A stretch of DNA of 35,915 bases from an uncultured Schlesneria sp. (GTDB taxonomy: Bacteria; Planctomycetota; Planctomycetia; Planctomycetales; Planctomycetaceae): positions 1 through 35,915 of the forward strand of contig CAIOKO010000128.1 in NCBI GenBank assembly GCA_903858935.1, written 5' to 3'. This document shows positions 1 to 10,000 of the stretch, in pieces. The notes beneath the pieces were generated by a model. The model had not been told where the DNA came from. It was given only the letters and a program-made list of their open reading frames with translations, and searched no databases. The position numbers and the translations under genes were made by a program. Numbering within the stretch: the first letter of the stretch is position 1; each line of letters opens with the position of its first letter.

Positions 1-227
1 AGGGTAGCCAGAACATGGACGACGACATCGACACCGCCAGATTTTGTGACACCCGGTGTGACACCCGGTGTTGTTGAAAGCGCAGGTGCCATGGGTGCGT
101 TCAGCTCTTGCCCAACCTGTTGAATCCAACAAAACGAAGCAATAGCGCCGGCAAGCAGCAGAAAATAAAAGAACAGCAGCGTTCCCGATTCGTGTCGGGT
201 CTGGGTATTCGAGGATGCCGTACTCAT
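1..227 (-). CDS. Membrane protein, N-terminal part, runs off left edge
   Basis: Reading the minus strand from ATG at 227 gives 75 open codons up to the window edge with no stop. The start of the product is MSTASSNTQTRHESG, followed by a clear hydrophobic segment at about residues 17-35 (LLFFYFLLLAGAIASFCW), then a soluble stretch containing a tandem PGVT PGVT repeat, then VDVVVHVLATL, which looks like the beginning of a second hydrophobic segment. An N-terminal helix, a short linker and then an H-V-L-type segment resembles some Kef-type cation:proton antiporters, but this is only an inference from a fragment. No good Shine-Dalgarno site is visible. I am fairly sure it is a gene and unsure of its function. 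Confidence 0.55.
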   Translation of the reverse strand, partial: MSTASSNTQTRHESGTLLFFYFLLLAGAIASFCWIQQVGQELNAPMAPALSTTPGVTPGVTKSGGVDVVVHVLAT

Positions 228-710
228 CTGGCGAACGATTCAACTAATTCGGAGCAACGCCTGAGGTCATTAGGGGCACATAACCCGCTTCAGTCCGAGA
301 TTTTAATCGTTTAAACAATTGTCGTCAAGACAAGTGTCTTCGCCGCGATTGAGATTCAATGTTGTTTTGGGTTTCAAGCGGCTCACCGGCGAAAGAGTAT
401 TCATTAGTTCACATTCCAATCGAATCCAATGCAAATTCCCTGAAAAATGAAAATTTTTCAATTTTCTGCGTCATGAATTCGGGTTCCCGGATAATTCATC
501 AATACTTCATGTAAACAATCTCTGTTCCTACGGTTTTCCGCAGTCAGATCATGGCTTTCGAGCCTCGATCTGAAACGGATGAATTGGCGAATCACGGCTC
601 TCTGGCGTTACCGGAGCTGCCCATTTGCTGTATTTTCGCGCGTGTTTTGCTTGGTTCCGAATTACGGTTCTCCAGGTTTTCTCGGTGGTGTTTTTGAAGG
701 AGTGTGTGTC
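228..710. other. Intergenic region between divergent genes
   Basis: No gene is supported here. The region lies between the divergent membrane-protein and pseudopilin starts and must hold both promoters, but I see no convincing -35/-10 pair. It contains a short AT-rich hairpin at 441-460 (TGAAAAAT, loop GAAA, ATTTTTCA) and a smaller one at 319-333 (TTGTC/GACAA). An open frame runs in phase from 579 to the pseudopilin, but it encodes no recognisable N-terminus and is best read as untranslated leader. Confidence 0.5.
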
Positions 711-1883
<1,173 letters not shown>

Positions 1884-1965
1884 GAATGAAGTCGCGGTCG
1901 AAGTCATGATGTCCGCCTGGTTTTCAGACAACTGCGAACCAGGCGGATTTTCTCATCACAACCAA

Positions 1966-2115
1966 ATGACAACGAAACCCCACCCCCTCTACGGGGATGG
2001 TTAACGGGCCTTTGCACCAGGGCCGTCGGCTGTTTGTAAGTCATTTTTAGCCGACAGGACTAGGGCAAAGGCCCTCTAACCACCCCCGTGGAGGGGGTGG
2101 GGTTTCGTTTGTCAT
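1966..2115. repeat. 150-bp imperfect palindrome (REPIN/MITE-like)
   Basis: The outer arms are about 45-50 nt each: the left arm runs from ATGACAACGAAACCCCACCC to about 2015, and the right arm from about 2064 to 2115 reads back as nearly the same sequence. There are a few substitutions and a one-base indel. An inner stem, GTCGGCT/AGCCGAC, sits around a 17-nt T-rich centre. The element fills much of the 271-nt gap between the first pseudopilin and its lipoprotein, whereas the second copy of that gene pair has no gap. No target-site duplication was visible. It could also end or attenuate transcription. Confidence 0.8.
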
Positions 2116-2154
2116 GCGTCGTCCTTTGTCAGGCTATATCGGAGTGGAATCGAG

Positions 2155-2622
2155 ATGAATTCTCGGGCGTTCTTTCTGTCGTTGATTTGTTGCTGTCTGG
2201 TTTTCTCTCAGATTTCCTGCTCGCGCAGCAAGGGAAAGGTCATTAAAGATAAAGTTCCGCTGTCGCACGTTATGGGCACAGTGGTCATCAATTCGGAACC
2301 GGCGCAAAATGTGATGATCGATTGCGTCCCATTGAGCCCCATCGCAGAAAAGCGACCACAGTTTGGGACATCTTTCCGAGCAGTGACCGAAAGTGACGGT
2401 ACGTTTTCCCTGAGTACCTATTCGCGAGGGGACGGAATTCCGTATGGTCAATATGCTGTGCTGTTTCGAAAGCTTGAGCAAAAGCCATCCGGAGAAATCG
2501 ATCTCCTGGGTGGTCAGTACTCGGACATCCAGAAACCATACTTGAAGATTAAAGTCGAAGAAGGCGAGGAACTCGATCTTGGTGAGATCGCGTTAAAACA
2601 ACCTGCTAATACGGGAAAATGA
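2155..2622 (+). CDS. Small lipoprotein paired with DUF1559 protein, copy 1
   Basis: A 155-residue predicted lipoprotein. The N-terminus has a basic start, a hydrophobic core and a lipobox-like QISC with C22 as the likely lipidated cysteine; position -3 is not the usual leucine, so sorting is an inference. The mature part has a VMGTVVINSEPAQNV segment and a later FSLSTYSRGDGIPYGQY block. This pattern is typical of planctomycete lipoproteins with a carboxypeptidase-regulatory-like beta-sandwich, and the protein ends with LDLGEIALK. It is clearly paralogous to the product of 5543-5995 along its whole length. ATG at 2155 is preceded by GGAG at 2141-2144. It sits between a pseudopilin gene and an ECF sigma gene, suggesting a surface role, but no function is known. 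Confidence 0.85.
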   Translation: MNSRAFFLSLICCCLVFSQISCSRSKGKVIKDKVPLSHVMGTVVINSEPAQNVMIDCVPLSPIAEKRPQFGTSFRAVTESDGTFSLSTYSRGDGIPYGQYAVLFRKLEQKPSGEIDLLGGQYSDIQKPYLKIKVEEGEELDLGEIALKQPANTGK

Positions 2623-2663
2623 CGCTGATCCATGGTTGCATCGGCAACTAAGATCCACCTGGG

Positions 2664-3197
2664 GTGTCAACAACAATGGACGAAAAGACGCGCGAATTGA
2701 CGCGGATGTGGATGTCGGCCCAGCCGATCGTCGCTTCGTTTGTTTCGTCCATGGTGTCCGACTTCACCGCCCGTGATGACATCATGCAGGAAATTATCAC
2801 TGCGGTGATCGAATCGTTTGATACCTATGACCCGAGTCGCCCTTTCATCGCCTGGTTACTGGGTATCGCCCGTAATCAAGTTGGCCTTTACCGACGCAAG
2901 CTGTCTCGTGATCGAGGGCTTTTCGATGAAACAACAGCCGACGTCCTGGTTGAGGCATTTTCTCGTGTTTCCATCTCGGACGTTCGCCGATTAGAATTCC
3001 TGCAGGACTGCATTGAACGGCTCAGCGATCGTGACCGGGAACTGTGTGATCTGCGCTACGAACAAAATCTGAAACCATCAGGGATTGCGGCACGACTGGG
3101 GACGACGGCAAACAACGTTTCTAAAGCGCTGCAACGGATTCGCGACCAACTTCGAAATTGCATCGAATTGCATGTCGCGCGAACGGAGAGGGCCTGA
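2664..3197 (+). CDS. ECF-type RNA polymerase sigma factor
   Basis: A 177-residue sigma-70 family protein with only regions 2 and 4, the ECF layout. Region 2 is at about residues 18-82, including DDIMQEIITAVIE, FIAWLLGIARNQV and the basic YRRK end. Region 4 is at about 112-165 with RLSDRDRELCDLRY and the helix-turn-helix IAARLGTTANNVSKALQRIR. It resembles the planctomycete/verrucomicrobial sigma group that is usually encoded beside FecR-like proteins. Its stop overlaps the start of the next gene by one base (TGATG), so the two are translationally coupled. GTG at 2664 gives the longest plausible form; ATG at 2676, 11 nt after a GGGG run, is an equal alternative. It probably directs a small regulon that may include the flanking surface genes. 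Confidence 0.9.
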   Translation: MSTTMDEKTRELTRMWMSAQPIVASFVSSMVSDFTARDDIMQEIITAVIESFDTYDPSRPFIAWLLGIARNQVGLYRRKLSRDRGLFDETTADVLVEAFSRVSISDVRRLEFLQDCIERLSDRDRELCDLRYEQNLKPSGIAARLGTTANNVSKALQRIRDQLRNCIELHVARTERA

Positions 3198-4189
3198 TGA
3201 GCATCGATGCCGACTGGTTGATCAACGGACACCTGGACGGAACCCTGTCCACCGACGAACGCGCAGCGCTCGGCGAGTGGCTGAAAGCGTCGTCGGAAAA
3301 TGCTGATCAATTTGCCCGAGCCGTGATGCTGCACAATCGCATTCGTGTCCATTACGAATCTCTCAGAGAAACCGAGAAGAAAGTCGACAGCATTCGCGTC
3401 GCATCGGCTCCGCGTCCGCGTTATTCGCGTCGCTCGATCGTGGCCGCCAGTCTGGCGTGCATCATGCTGGGAGCCTTTCTTTATCTGTTGCAGCTATCAG
3501 GTCCCAGTCCTCGTGCTGCAGCAATCGCGGAATTTCATCAACTGGTGATTCAAGGTCGGCGTCCGGCCGATCGAACATTCCGGATCACATTCGTGAAAGA
3601 TCCGTCTGATCGGCCTGACAACCTGGGAAAGAATTCCAAAAATCCCGAGAATAAGCCGGATGACCCTGCGAATCCCGGTAATGAACCGATGTTGTACGTT
3701 CGCGATGGCCGCCAGTTTGTCTATTCCCGTAAAGCACTCGACGGTCGTCGATTCATTATTGGTGGGAATGGTCAACAAAGCTGGGCGATTAAACCGGGTG
3801 AACCTGCTGAGGTTAGCGGGCCTTTGAACTTTACAGAAGGCCTGCCCGCAGGCTTGTACCTGGCACCGGTCCTCAGCTTTTTCGATGGCCAGGAAAAGAT
3901 GCTTGTGAACGATTACAACCTTGAACTGCGGAATCCTACGAAATCCACCAAGGTCTTTGTCGCCGTTAAGAAACCCGACACAAAACAGGGGCCACGTCGT
4001 ATCGAGATTTCGTTCTCTGGAATGACTGGTCAAATCGCTGAAATGCGAATCTGGCCGGAAACACCCGATCACCGGCGGACGAGCCATACACTGATTCAGC
4101 TCGTCAGCGAACAAAAACTTGCGGATAACTGGTTCACTCATGAATTTCATCATCCCGATCATCAACAAAAATCGGACGCTTCCATTTGA
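3197..4189 (+). CDS. FecR-like membrane anti-sigma factor
   Basis: A 330-residue protein whose ATG overlaps the stop of the sigma gene, with GGAG at 3185-3188. The N-terminal cytoplasmic part, about residues 1-60, has the layout of planctomycete FecR-type regulators (LINGHLDGTLSTDERAALGE and later AVMLHNRIRVH), which is expected to hold the sigma factor. There is no H-X3-C-X2-C zinc motif. A basic stretch (RPRYSRR) precedes one transmembrane helix at about 81-100, which places the remaining 230 residues outside the cytoplasm. That outer part has an Asn/Pro/Asp-rich linker (about 150-170) and then a domain I do not recognise. The anti-sigma role rests on position, N-terminal layout and topology; the FecR domain itself is not obvious. 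Confidence 0.78.
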   Translation: MSIDADWLINGHLDGTLSTDERAALGEWLKASSENADQFARAVMLHNRIRVHYESLRETEKKVDSIRVASAPRPRYSRRSIVAASLACIMLGAFLYLLQLSGPSPRAAAIAEFHQLVIQGRRPADRTFRITFVKDPSDRPDNLGKNSKNPENKPDDPANPGNEPMLYVRDGRQFVYSRKALDGRRFIIGGNGQQSWAIKPGEPAEVSGPLNFTEGLPAGLYLAPVLSFFDGQEKMLVNDYNLELRNPTKSTKVFVAVKKPDTKQGPRRIEISFSGMTGQIAEMRIWPETPDHRRTSHTLIQLVSEQKLADNWFTHEFHHPDHQQKSDASI

Positions 4190-4408
4190 TCGGCGTTGAT
4201 CGATATGATCAAATGTTCAAGAGGTCTCTTGCTGAAAATTCAATCTGTGTTTCCGCCACTCATCACCGTCCATCACCTTGGCCACCGGGTCGTTCGTGTT
4301 TCTACGATCCAAAGGTCTTGTTGTCGGACGTTTGGGTCAGAACCTGACCTTTCGTTTCGATCTCCAGGATTTTCGATTTTGTTTAGTGGAGTTGGAGGGA
4401 TGTGACGA

Positions 4409-5542
4409 ATGCCCTCGTTCATATCTGGTGCCGTCGTTCGACGACGGTGTGGAATGACACTGGTCGAATTGATCGTCGTCTTTTCGATTATCTCCGTATT
4501 AATCGCCATCTTGTTGCCCGCTGTGCAACAAGCACGTGAAGCAGCGCGCCGCGCACATTGCAAACACAATCTGAAACAACTTGGCCTGGCGATGCACAAT
4601 TATGAAAGTACATACGGCCAATTTCCTGTTGCCGCGAATTGGAACGTTGATGCCATTTCTTCGACGGTCCTTTCTGGAAAATCCTGGGGACAAGCTCTTT
4701 TGCCGTTCATCGATCACGCGGCAATTGAAATGGGGTTTGATGCGTCCCAGCCAATCTGGTCGGGCGCAAAAAATAGGGCTCTGATTGCAACGCCTTTGCC
4801 CACATTCGTTTGTCCTTCTGTTCCTTTCATTCCCAAACCAGCGACCAGATGGAGTTCCGACACGGTGGCGGCTGGCGGCAGGTTGAACTGTGGTATCGTC
4901 CCTTCAACCCCGATCGAGGCTACTTGGGGCAGAACCGATTACATTGTCACCTGTGATATTCGATCGCCTCTTAAGTCGAATCTGGCGGCTGCAGGAGTTC
5001 CCTCAGCGGGAATGGTTGGTTTCTTTTATTGCGGAGACCAGAACGCACTGGCTGTCGTCAGTGGAAACGGTGTGACGGGTGCATACGATGCCTCGCCCAC
5101 AATCTCGAAAGTTACCGACGGATTGACGAATACGATTATGATCGCCGAGCTGGCCGCTCGGAACCAGTTGTGGGAAAAGGGGAAGAACATTACCACAGCC
5201 CCCTCAACCGATACGCCTGCTGCGGCAGAGAATTTTGTGCACCTGCTCAATCAGCAAACCCATTTTGGAGGTGGAGGCTGGGCCGACCCCAACAACGATC
5301 AGTGGGTGGATGGTGGTAACCGGGACGGAAACAACGACATCCGGGACGTCAACGGCGACAGGAACTCATGCGTCATTAATTGCACCAATCTGCAGGCCCG
5401 TGCGTATTATTCATTTCACATGGGAATGAGCAATTTCACGATGGGAGACGGTTCTGTAAGAAGCGTCAGCGAATACATCGACGATACGCTTTTGGCATTT
5501 CTGATTACCCGAGCGGGCGGCGAAGTCGTCGGGGATTATTAG
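4409..5542 (+). CDS. DUF1559 prepilin-like protein (H-X9-DG type), copy 2
   Basis: A 377-residue paralog of the protein at 711. The leader RRRCG15|M16-TLVE20 has the same spacing as copy 1 (cleavage after G15, glutamate E20), although the first mature residue is Met instead of Phe. A hydrophobic helix and the block [20 protein letters not shown] follow. The C-terminal H-X9-DG signature is at H337 and D347-G348, and the last 41 residues align with copy 1 without gaps. ATG at 4409 follows GGAGGG at 4394-4399. The gene abuts its lipoprotein partner (stop TAG, then ATG directly), so they are almost certainly co-transcribed. The 219-nt gap after the anti-sigma gene could carry a separate promoter. 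Confidence 0.93.
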   Translation: MPSFISGAVVRRRCGMTLVELIVVFSIISVLIAILLPAVQQAREAARRAHCKHNLKQLGLAMHNYESTYGQFPVAANWNVDAISSTVLSGKSWGQALLPFIDHAAIEMGFDASQPIWSGAKNRALIATPLPTFVCPSVPFIPKPATRWSSDTVAAGGRLNCGIVPSTPIEATWGRTDYIVTCDIRSPLKSNLAAAGVPSAGMVGFFYCGDQNALAVVSGNGVTGAYDASPTISKVTDGLTNTIMIAELAARNQLWEKGKNITTAPSTDTPAAAENFVHLLNQQTHFGGGGWADPNNDQWVDGGNRDGNNDIRDVNGDRNSCVINCTNLQARAYYSFHMGMSNFTMGDGSVRSVSEYIDDTLLAFLITRAGGEVVGDY

Positions 5543-5995
5543 ATGCGATTTCGAATTTTCTGGGTCGTCTGCTGTTTGTGCGGCACACTTTGTCAGACAT
5601 CCTGCTCACGCCCGAAACGGCCTCCCATCACCGACAAGGTTCCGTTAACGCATGTCATTGGAACAGTCCTGGTTGACGGAGTTCCCACGCCGGGCGTTCA
5701 CGTGCAGTACGTTCCGCAGGGTGAAATCGCCGAACGACGAGAACGGTATCTCAATCGATTCTTCATGCTGACCGGAGAAGGTGGAAAGTTTTCGCTGAGT
5801 ACTTACGTCAACGGCGATGGCATTCCCTATGGTGAATACGTGCTCGAATTCAAATTGCTGGAACAGCGTTTGTCAGGTGAAGTGGACAAATTCGGCGGCA
5901 GTTATTCAAACATCCGTTCCCCCTTTATGACGATCACAGTCGAAAAAGACGCAGACCTCGATCTGGGTGAGATCGAATTGAAAACCCGCTCATAG
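5543..5995 (+). CDS. Small lipoprotein paired with DUF1559 protein, copy 2
   Basis: A 150-residue predicted lipoprotein, paralogous to 2155-2622. The leader is MRFRIFWVVCCLCGTLCQTSC with C21 as the probable lipidated residue and an imperfect lipobox (Q-T-S-C). Shared blocks include KVPLTHVIGTV, FSLSTY, NGDGIPYGEY, LLEQ..SGEVD.FGG.YS and the ending LDLGEIELK. The start codon directly follows the pseudopilin stop, with GGGGA at 5531-5535 as ribosome-binding site, so translation is probably coupled. The strict pairing of both pseudopilins with this lipoprotein type suggests a shared envelope task, for example anchoring the pseudopilin, but there is no direct evidence. Confidence 0.85.
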   Translation: MRFRIFWVVCCLCGTLCQTSCSRPKRPPITDKVPLTHVIGTVLVDGVPTPGVHVQYVPQGEIAERRERYLNRFFMLTGEGGKFSLSTYVNGDGIPYGEYVLEFKLLEQRLSGEVDKFGGSYSNIRSPFMTITVEKDADLDLGEIELKTRS

Positions 5996-6396
5996 GCAAA
6001 GCTGTCATTGGAATTTACAAACGCGCGCGGACCTGTGGAAGTGATTACACGGATTCGGCAGACTCTACCCATGATCACGGACCCATCAGACATTTCCCCG
6101 ATCGGCAATCAAATAACGGTTTCAGGCAACGTTGCATGACCGTCAAAGCCTGACGGTCGCTCATCGTGAACGAGTTCAACAACGCCATTCCACATAAACT
6201 TCGTAAAACAAGTCTCGAGAGCTTTTCTTACGTCACCCTTCAGACATGAAATCGTTACCGTTCACCCTTCAAGCAGAGCCTACCGTGAACGGGACTCGAA
6301 TGTTCTATTCAACGTATTTCCTGCATGGACAAACGAGCGTTCACAGCTGATCAACCTACTTTCATCAGCCACCTCCAGGCAGACCTGCCGAATCCC
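5996..6396. other. Intergenic region between convergent genes, two hairpins
   Basis: No gene is supported. The stretch separates the convergent lipoprotein (plus) and membrane-protein (minus) genes. It contains a perfect 8-bp hairpin at 6138-6158 (GACCGTCA, loop AAGCC, TGACGGTC) and a looser 8-bp pair at 6258-6265/6285-6292 (CCGTTCAC/GTGAACGG). Neither is followed by a clear T run, so a terminator role is possible but weakly supported. Confidence 0.45.
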
Positions 6397-6903
6397 TCAG
6401 CGTTCGCCGGTTGTTGCTTGTTGATTTTGTGATCTCAAAAGACTCCCCCAACCAGCACGCCCAAGGAACAGTGCGTGTGATACAGCGAGCGCCAAGTTGA
6501 TGAACAAATACAACTTAAATTCATGCGGTCTTCCATCTCGTACGAGAATCCAAATATAGAAGGCAACGCCGCAGAGTCGAGCAAACACGGCAAAAGCGAT
6601 CCCTTCAGCATAGTTTTCCGTGTTAGCTGGATTCCGCAAATTACGAAACACCTTGATCGCGAGCATTAAATAAAATACCGCTAAAACGAAAAGCAAAACT
6701 CCCGTTAAATGGAGCAGAACTTCCATGTTGTGAAATATTTCTACTGGAACGGCATCACCAGAGGCGCTGCTGCCGGAAATCGGAAGCCCAAGAGAATTTG
6801 CTTCAACTTCCGGAAAAAATATAAATCTCATCCCTCCCCACAAATTGACGCCAGTCCCAATGAGAAGCGATAAAGCCAAGAGAACATTTCGTATTCGGCT
6901 CAT
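6397..6903 (-). CDS. Small four-helix membrane protein of unknown function
   Basis: A 168-residue protein with about four hydrophobic segments: VLLALSLLIGTGVNLWGG near the N-terminus, VLLHLTGVLLFVLAVFYLMLAI in the middle, then FAVFARLCGVAFYIWILV and LYLFINLALAVSHALFLG. A small soluble loop between the first two helices is probably extracytoplasmic. I do not recognise the family. ATG at 6903 is preferred because it starts just before the first helix and has AGGA about 9 nt upstream; an in-frame ATG at 6966 would add 21 polar residues. It lies 123 nt downstream of the kinase gene on the same strand and may be co-transcribed with it, but nothing in the sequence ties its function to the kinase. 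Confidence 0.7.
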   Translation of the reverse strand: MSRIRNVLLALSLLIGTGVNLWGGMRFIFFPEVEANSLGLPISGSSASGDAVPVEIFHNMEVLLHLTGVLLFVLAVFYLMLAIKVFRNLRNPANTENYAEGIAFAVFARLCGVAFYIWILVRDGRPHEFKLYLFINLALAVSHALFLGRAGWGSLLRSQNQQATTGER

Positions 6904-7026
6904 ACTGGAAGTCCTACCATGAGGGATACCAACATAACATGTCGGAATGACAATATCCGACGACACAAATTTGAAACATTTATCACGATTATATTGCTGG
7001 AATTTCTTGTCGCATCATGGAATCAA

Positions 7027-10000
7027 TCAATTCAACGACAATTCGTACGCAAGGACTCTCGACATCATTTCGGGTGATATCACGCCCGCGGTTTCGAGTT
7101 TGTTCCTGCCGAGGGCAAGCTCGCTTTGGCCGTTTTCGCCTTGGATCAATCCACCTCGATGCATTTGAACGGCGGCAGCGCAATGCTTAAATCCGATATG
7201 CTCGAAGCCTGCTTGAGATTTAAGAAGGTCCAACATTGCGTCTTCGATTCGTCCCTCCGCTTCTGCGATCCCGGCAGACAGCCTGCTCGCATACGGACGT
7301 ATCCATTCACCCGGTTCGCGCCGTAATCGTTCGAGATCTTTTTTCGCATTTGCGAGCATTTGTTTCGATCCGCATTGAAGCGCGCTTCGGCCGCGCAAGT
7401 CAATCAGCGAGACTCTTCCGAATTGATTCCGTAGTTGCATAGAACGCTGAAGTTGTTGCCAGTGATCGTTCAATCGATACCACGCCGCCTCTCCATTACC
7501 GAGATAAAGATCAATCTGTGATTGCGAATACAACCAGGAGACATGTTGTTGTTGAAATACCTCGACCGGGAAACGGGACTGCATGCGCTCAATTACCTCC
7601 CTCGCTTGGGATGGCTTGTCGTCACGTAATTTCAGTTGGGGTAATCCCGCCGAGTAAATTGCGGAAATCAACATCCGATCGCCCCGTTGTTCCGCGACAT
7701 CTAGATATCGCTGGATAGATAATTCGAGATCGTGGTAGTTTCCAAGATGCATTTGCGCCCATACCGTCAAGGAGCGAATCATATCCAGTTCCCACCAGGC
7801 CTTTGTCGGTGAACGAGAAAACTGTTTCTCGGCCTCTGCCAACGACACGAGCGCCCGTTCCATTTGAACTTGAAGGAACGACGTGGTTCCTTCGGCAAGG
7901 TCAAAAAACGCCCGCAGCGTCGCTTCGCTGGACGATTCGAATACCCTTCTTGCGTGTTTCATGAAGGTATCGCATCGACTGACCGCGGAAATACCCTCAA
8001 CAGAAGAAATGATTGCTTCCAAACACAGACTGCGCATCAGGTGCGGGGGCGAACCACTTTTCATAGCAAGGGAGATGTGCTTTGCATGAAGTCCCGCGAC
8101 AACCAATGGTTCGGAAAATAAAAGTCCCGAAATGGCGTCCCAGAGTGTTTCCAGTCTCACCAGCTCGATGGGATCGATCTCCTCTTCCGGCCTTATTTTA
8201 TATTTAATTCCGATGCAGAATTCCCGAATGCGTTTTCTCACCAAAACAGAAATGATCCGTAACGGATGATCGTGAAGTTTGATCTGTTGGTCTTGCAAGA
8301 CTTCGCGAAAGAGCGCCCTCCCCTTGTCGGTGTGACCACTTGCACACAACTGAAGGGCGGCGTGCCGCGACAACGATGCTCGATGAATTGACGGTGCGGC
8401 TTGAGACGCCTCGATAAAAACTTTGGCAGCCTCAGCTCCGTATCCCGCGTGTCCCAACGCAACGCCTTGTTTGGACAACAACCACCAACGGTCTGGCACA
8501 ACGAAGTTTCGCTTCGACAGCTCTCCGCCAATCAAGGGCTCGTTCTCATTCTCTTTAATTCCCTTACGTAAAACTGCCGCCTTCGCAAAGAGCTCAGCGG
8601 CGCGTTCAAATGCGAGGCTATCAAGTGCGCTCTCGGCCGCGATCGAAAAACACACACAGGCTTCATAAAATCTTTCTGACGCCTGAAAGTGCGAACCGAT
8701 TAATTCCCAATCTCGGTTTTCCGATGCAGCGAGCACACACCCAAGCTGTTCGTGATGTAACTTGCGGCGGGAATCCGGGATCGACGCGATCACCGCCGCG
8801 CCCACGCGGTCATGCGACGTTACAATCGCATCGGCATGGGAATCTGACACTCCTTTGACTAATTGGCCGTCGCAAAGCTCACGCAGAAGCGCCTCAGCCT
8901 GAGGAACTTTCGCTGCATTCCCGGCCTCTGTGATTGTCACGGGACCGCCAGCAAGTGCGACCACTTCCAAAAAGCTTCGTGCGTTCTCGGTTAACTCAGC
9001 AAGACGAGCGTTGAAAGCGCTCTCTAACTCAATCGCTTTAGGTATGGTCTCTTTACGTTGAGAAACCAATCGAAGATATTGAACTAATTCGTCGATAACA
9101 TACGGAATCCCGTTACAGTGTTCGACGAGGGAGGAAACGCTTGTGCTTGACCATTGATTCGCAAAGTTCCGATTGAAAAGCTGCCAGGATTCGGCCTCCG
9201 TCAATGGGTTCACCGTTAGCCGGTGCGTTACGAATGACGGATTGAAGGCGCCCATATTTTGTCTCAACGTCGATAAACACTCGCTGACACTTTTGTTTTC
9301 TTGTCTGTAACTGACGATGACAAGCACGGGGGGCGGGGCCGGTGGACCAAACAAATCACACAATAAGGAAATTCCTTCGACGTCGCTCCAATGAAGGTCG
9401 TCGATGATCAACACCAGCGTTGACTGTCGTGCGATCGCGATAAAGATTGAGCGTAGTGCTAAAAAAGCCCGCCGCCGCAGGTCAGCCAGATTATGAATGT
9501 CATACGGCTTCTCGGGTGCGTTAGCAATCGCGACGACACGGCTGATCGTAGGAAAGACCCTTCGTAACGCAAAGACGTCGTCGGGTAACAGCAATTCTAA
9601 TTCTTCGGAATTGAGACGCCTCAAATAAGAACTTAATGAATCGACGAGTACTTCAACCGCTTTATATGGAAGCGATTCTCGTTCATAACAACGTCCGCTC
9701 AAGATAATAACATCTGAAAGAAAGCGAATCTCATTCGTGAATTGTTGGATCAATTCCGACTTGCCGTATCCTGACCCGCCATCGACCTCGATAAGCGCCG
9801 GGCACCGCGAGCGCGTATGGTTAAATGCAGAGCGCAAGACGGAAAGTTCGCGTTGTCGCCCCACGAAATGATATGCACTGAGATCATTCGCCAACTCGGC
9901 CGCAGTCGCATAGCGTTCATCAGGATTTTTTGCGAGACATCGTTTCACGACACCGTTTAATTCGGTGAACTGCTTTCCCTGGGGAAGCACCGGTTCCTCG

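Noticed and set aside
579-710. N-terminal extension of the first pseudopilin from ATG 579
   Set aside because: It would put 44 unrelated residues before the prepilin leader; GTG at 711 has a strong ribosome-binding site and gives the same leader length as the paralog.
3497-4168. 223-codon minus-strand frame opposite the anti-sigma gene
   Set aside because: It lies wholly within a coupled, well-supported gene on the other strand and encodes no recognisable domain.
6138-6158. 8-bp hairpin as an intrinsic terminator
   Set aside because: The stem is perfect but no T run follows on either strand, so only a hairpin is reported.
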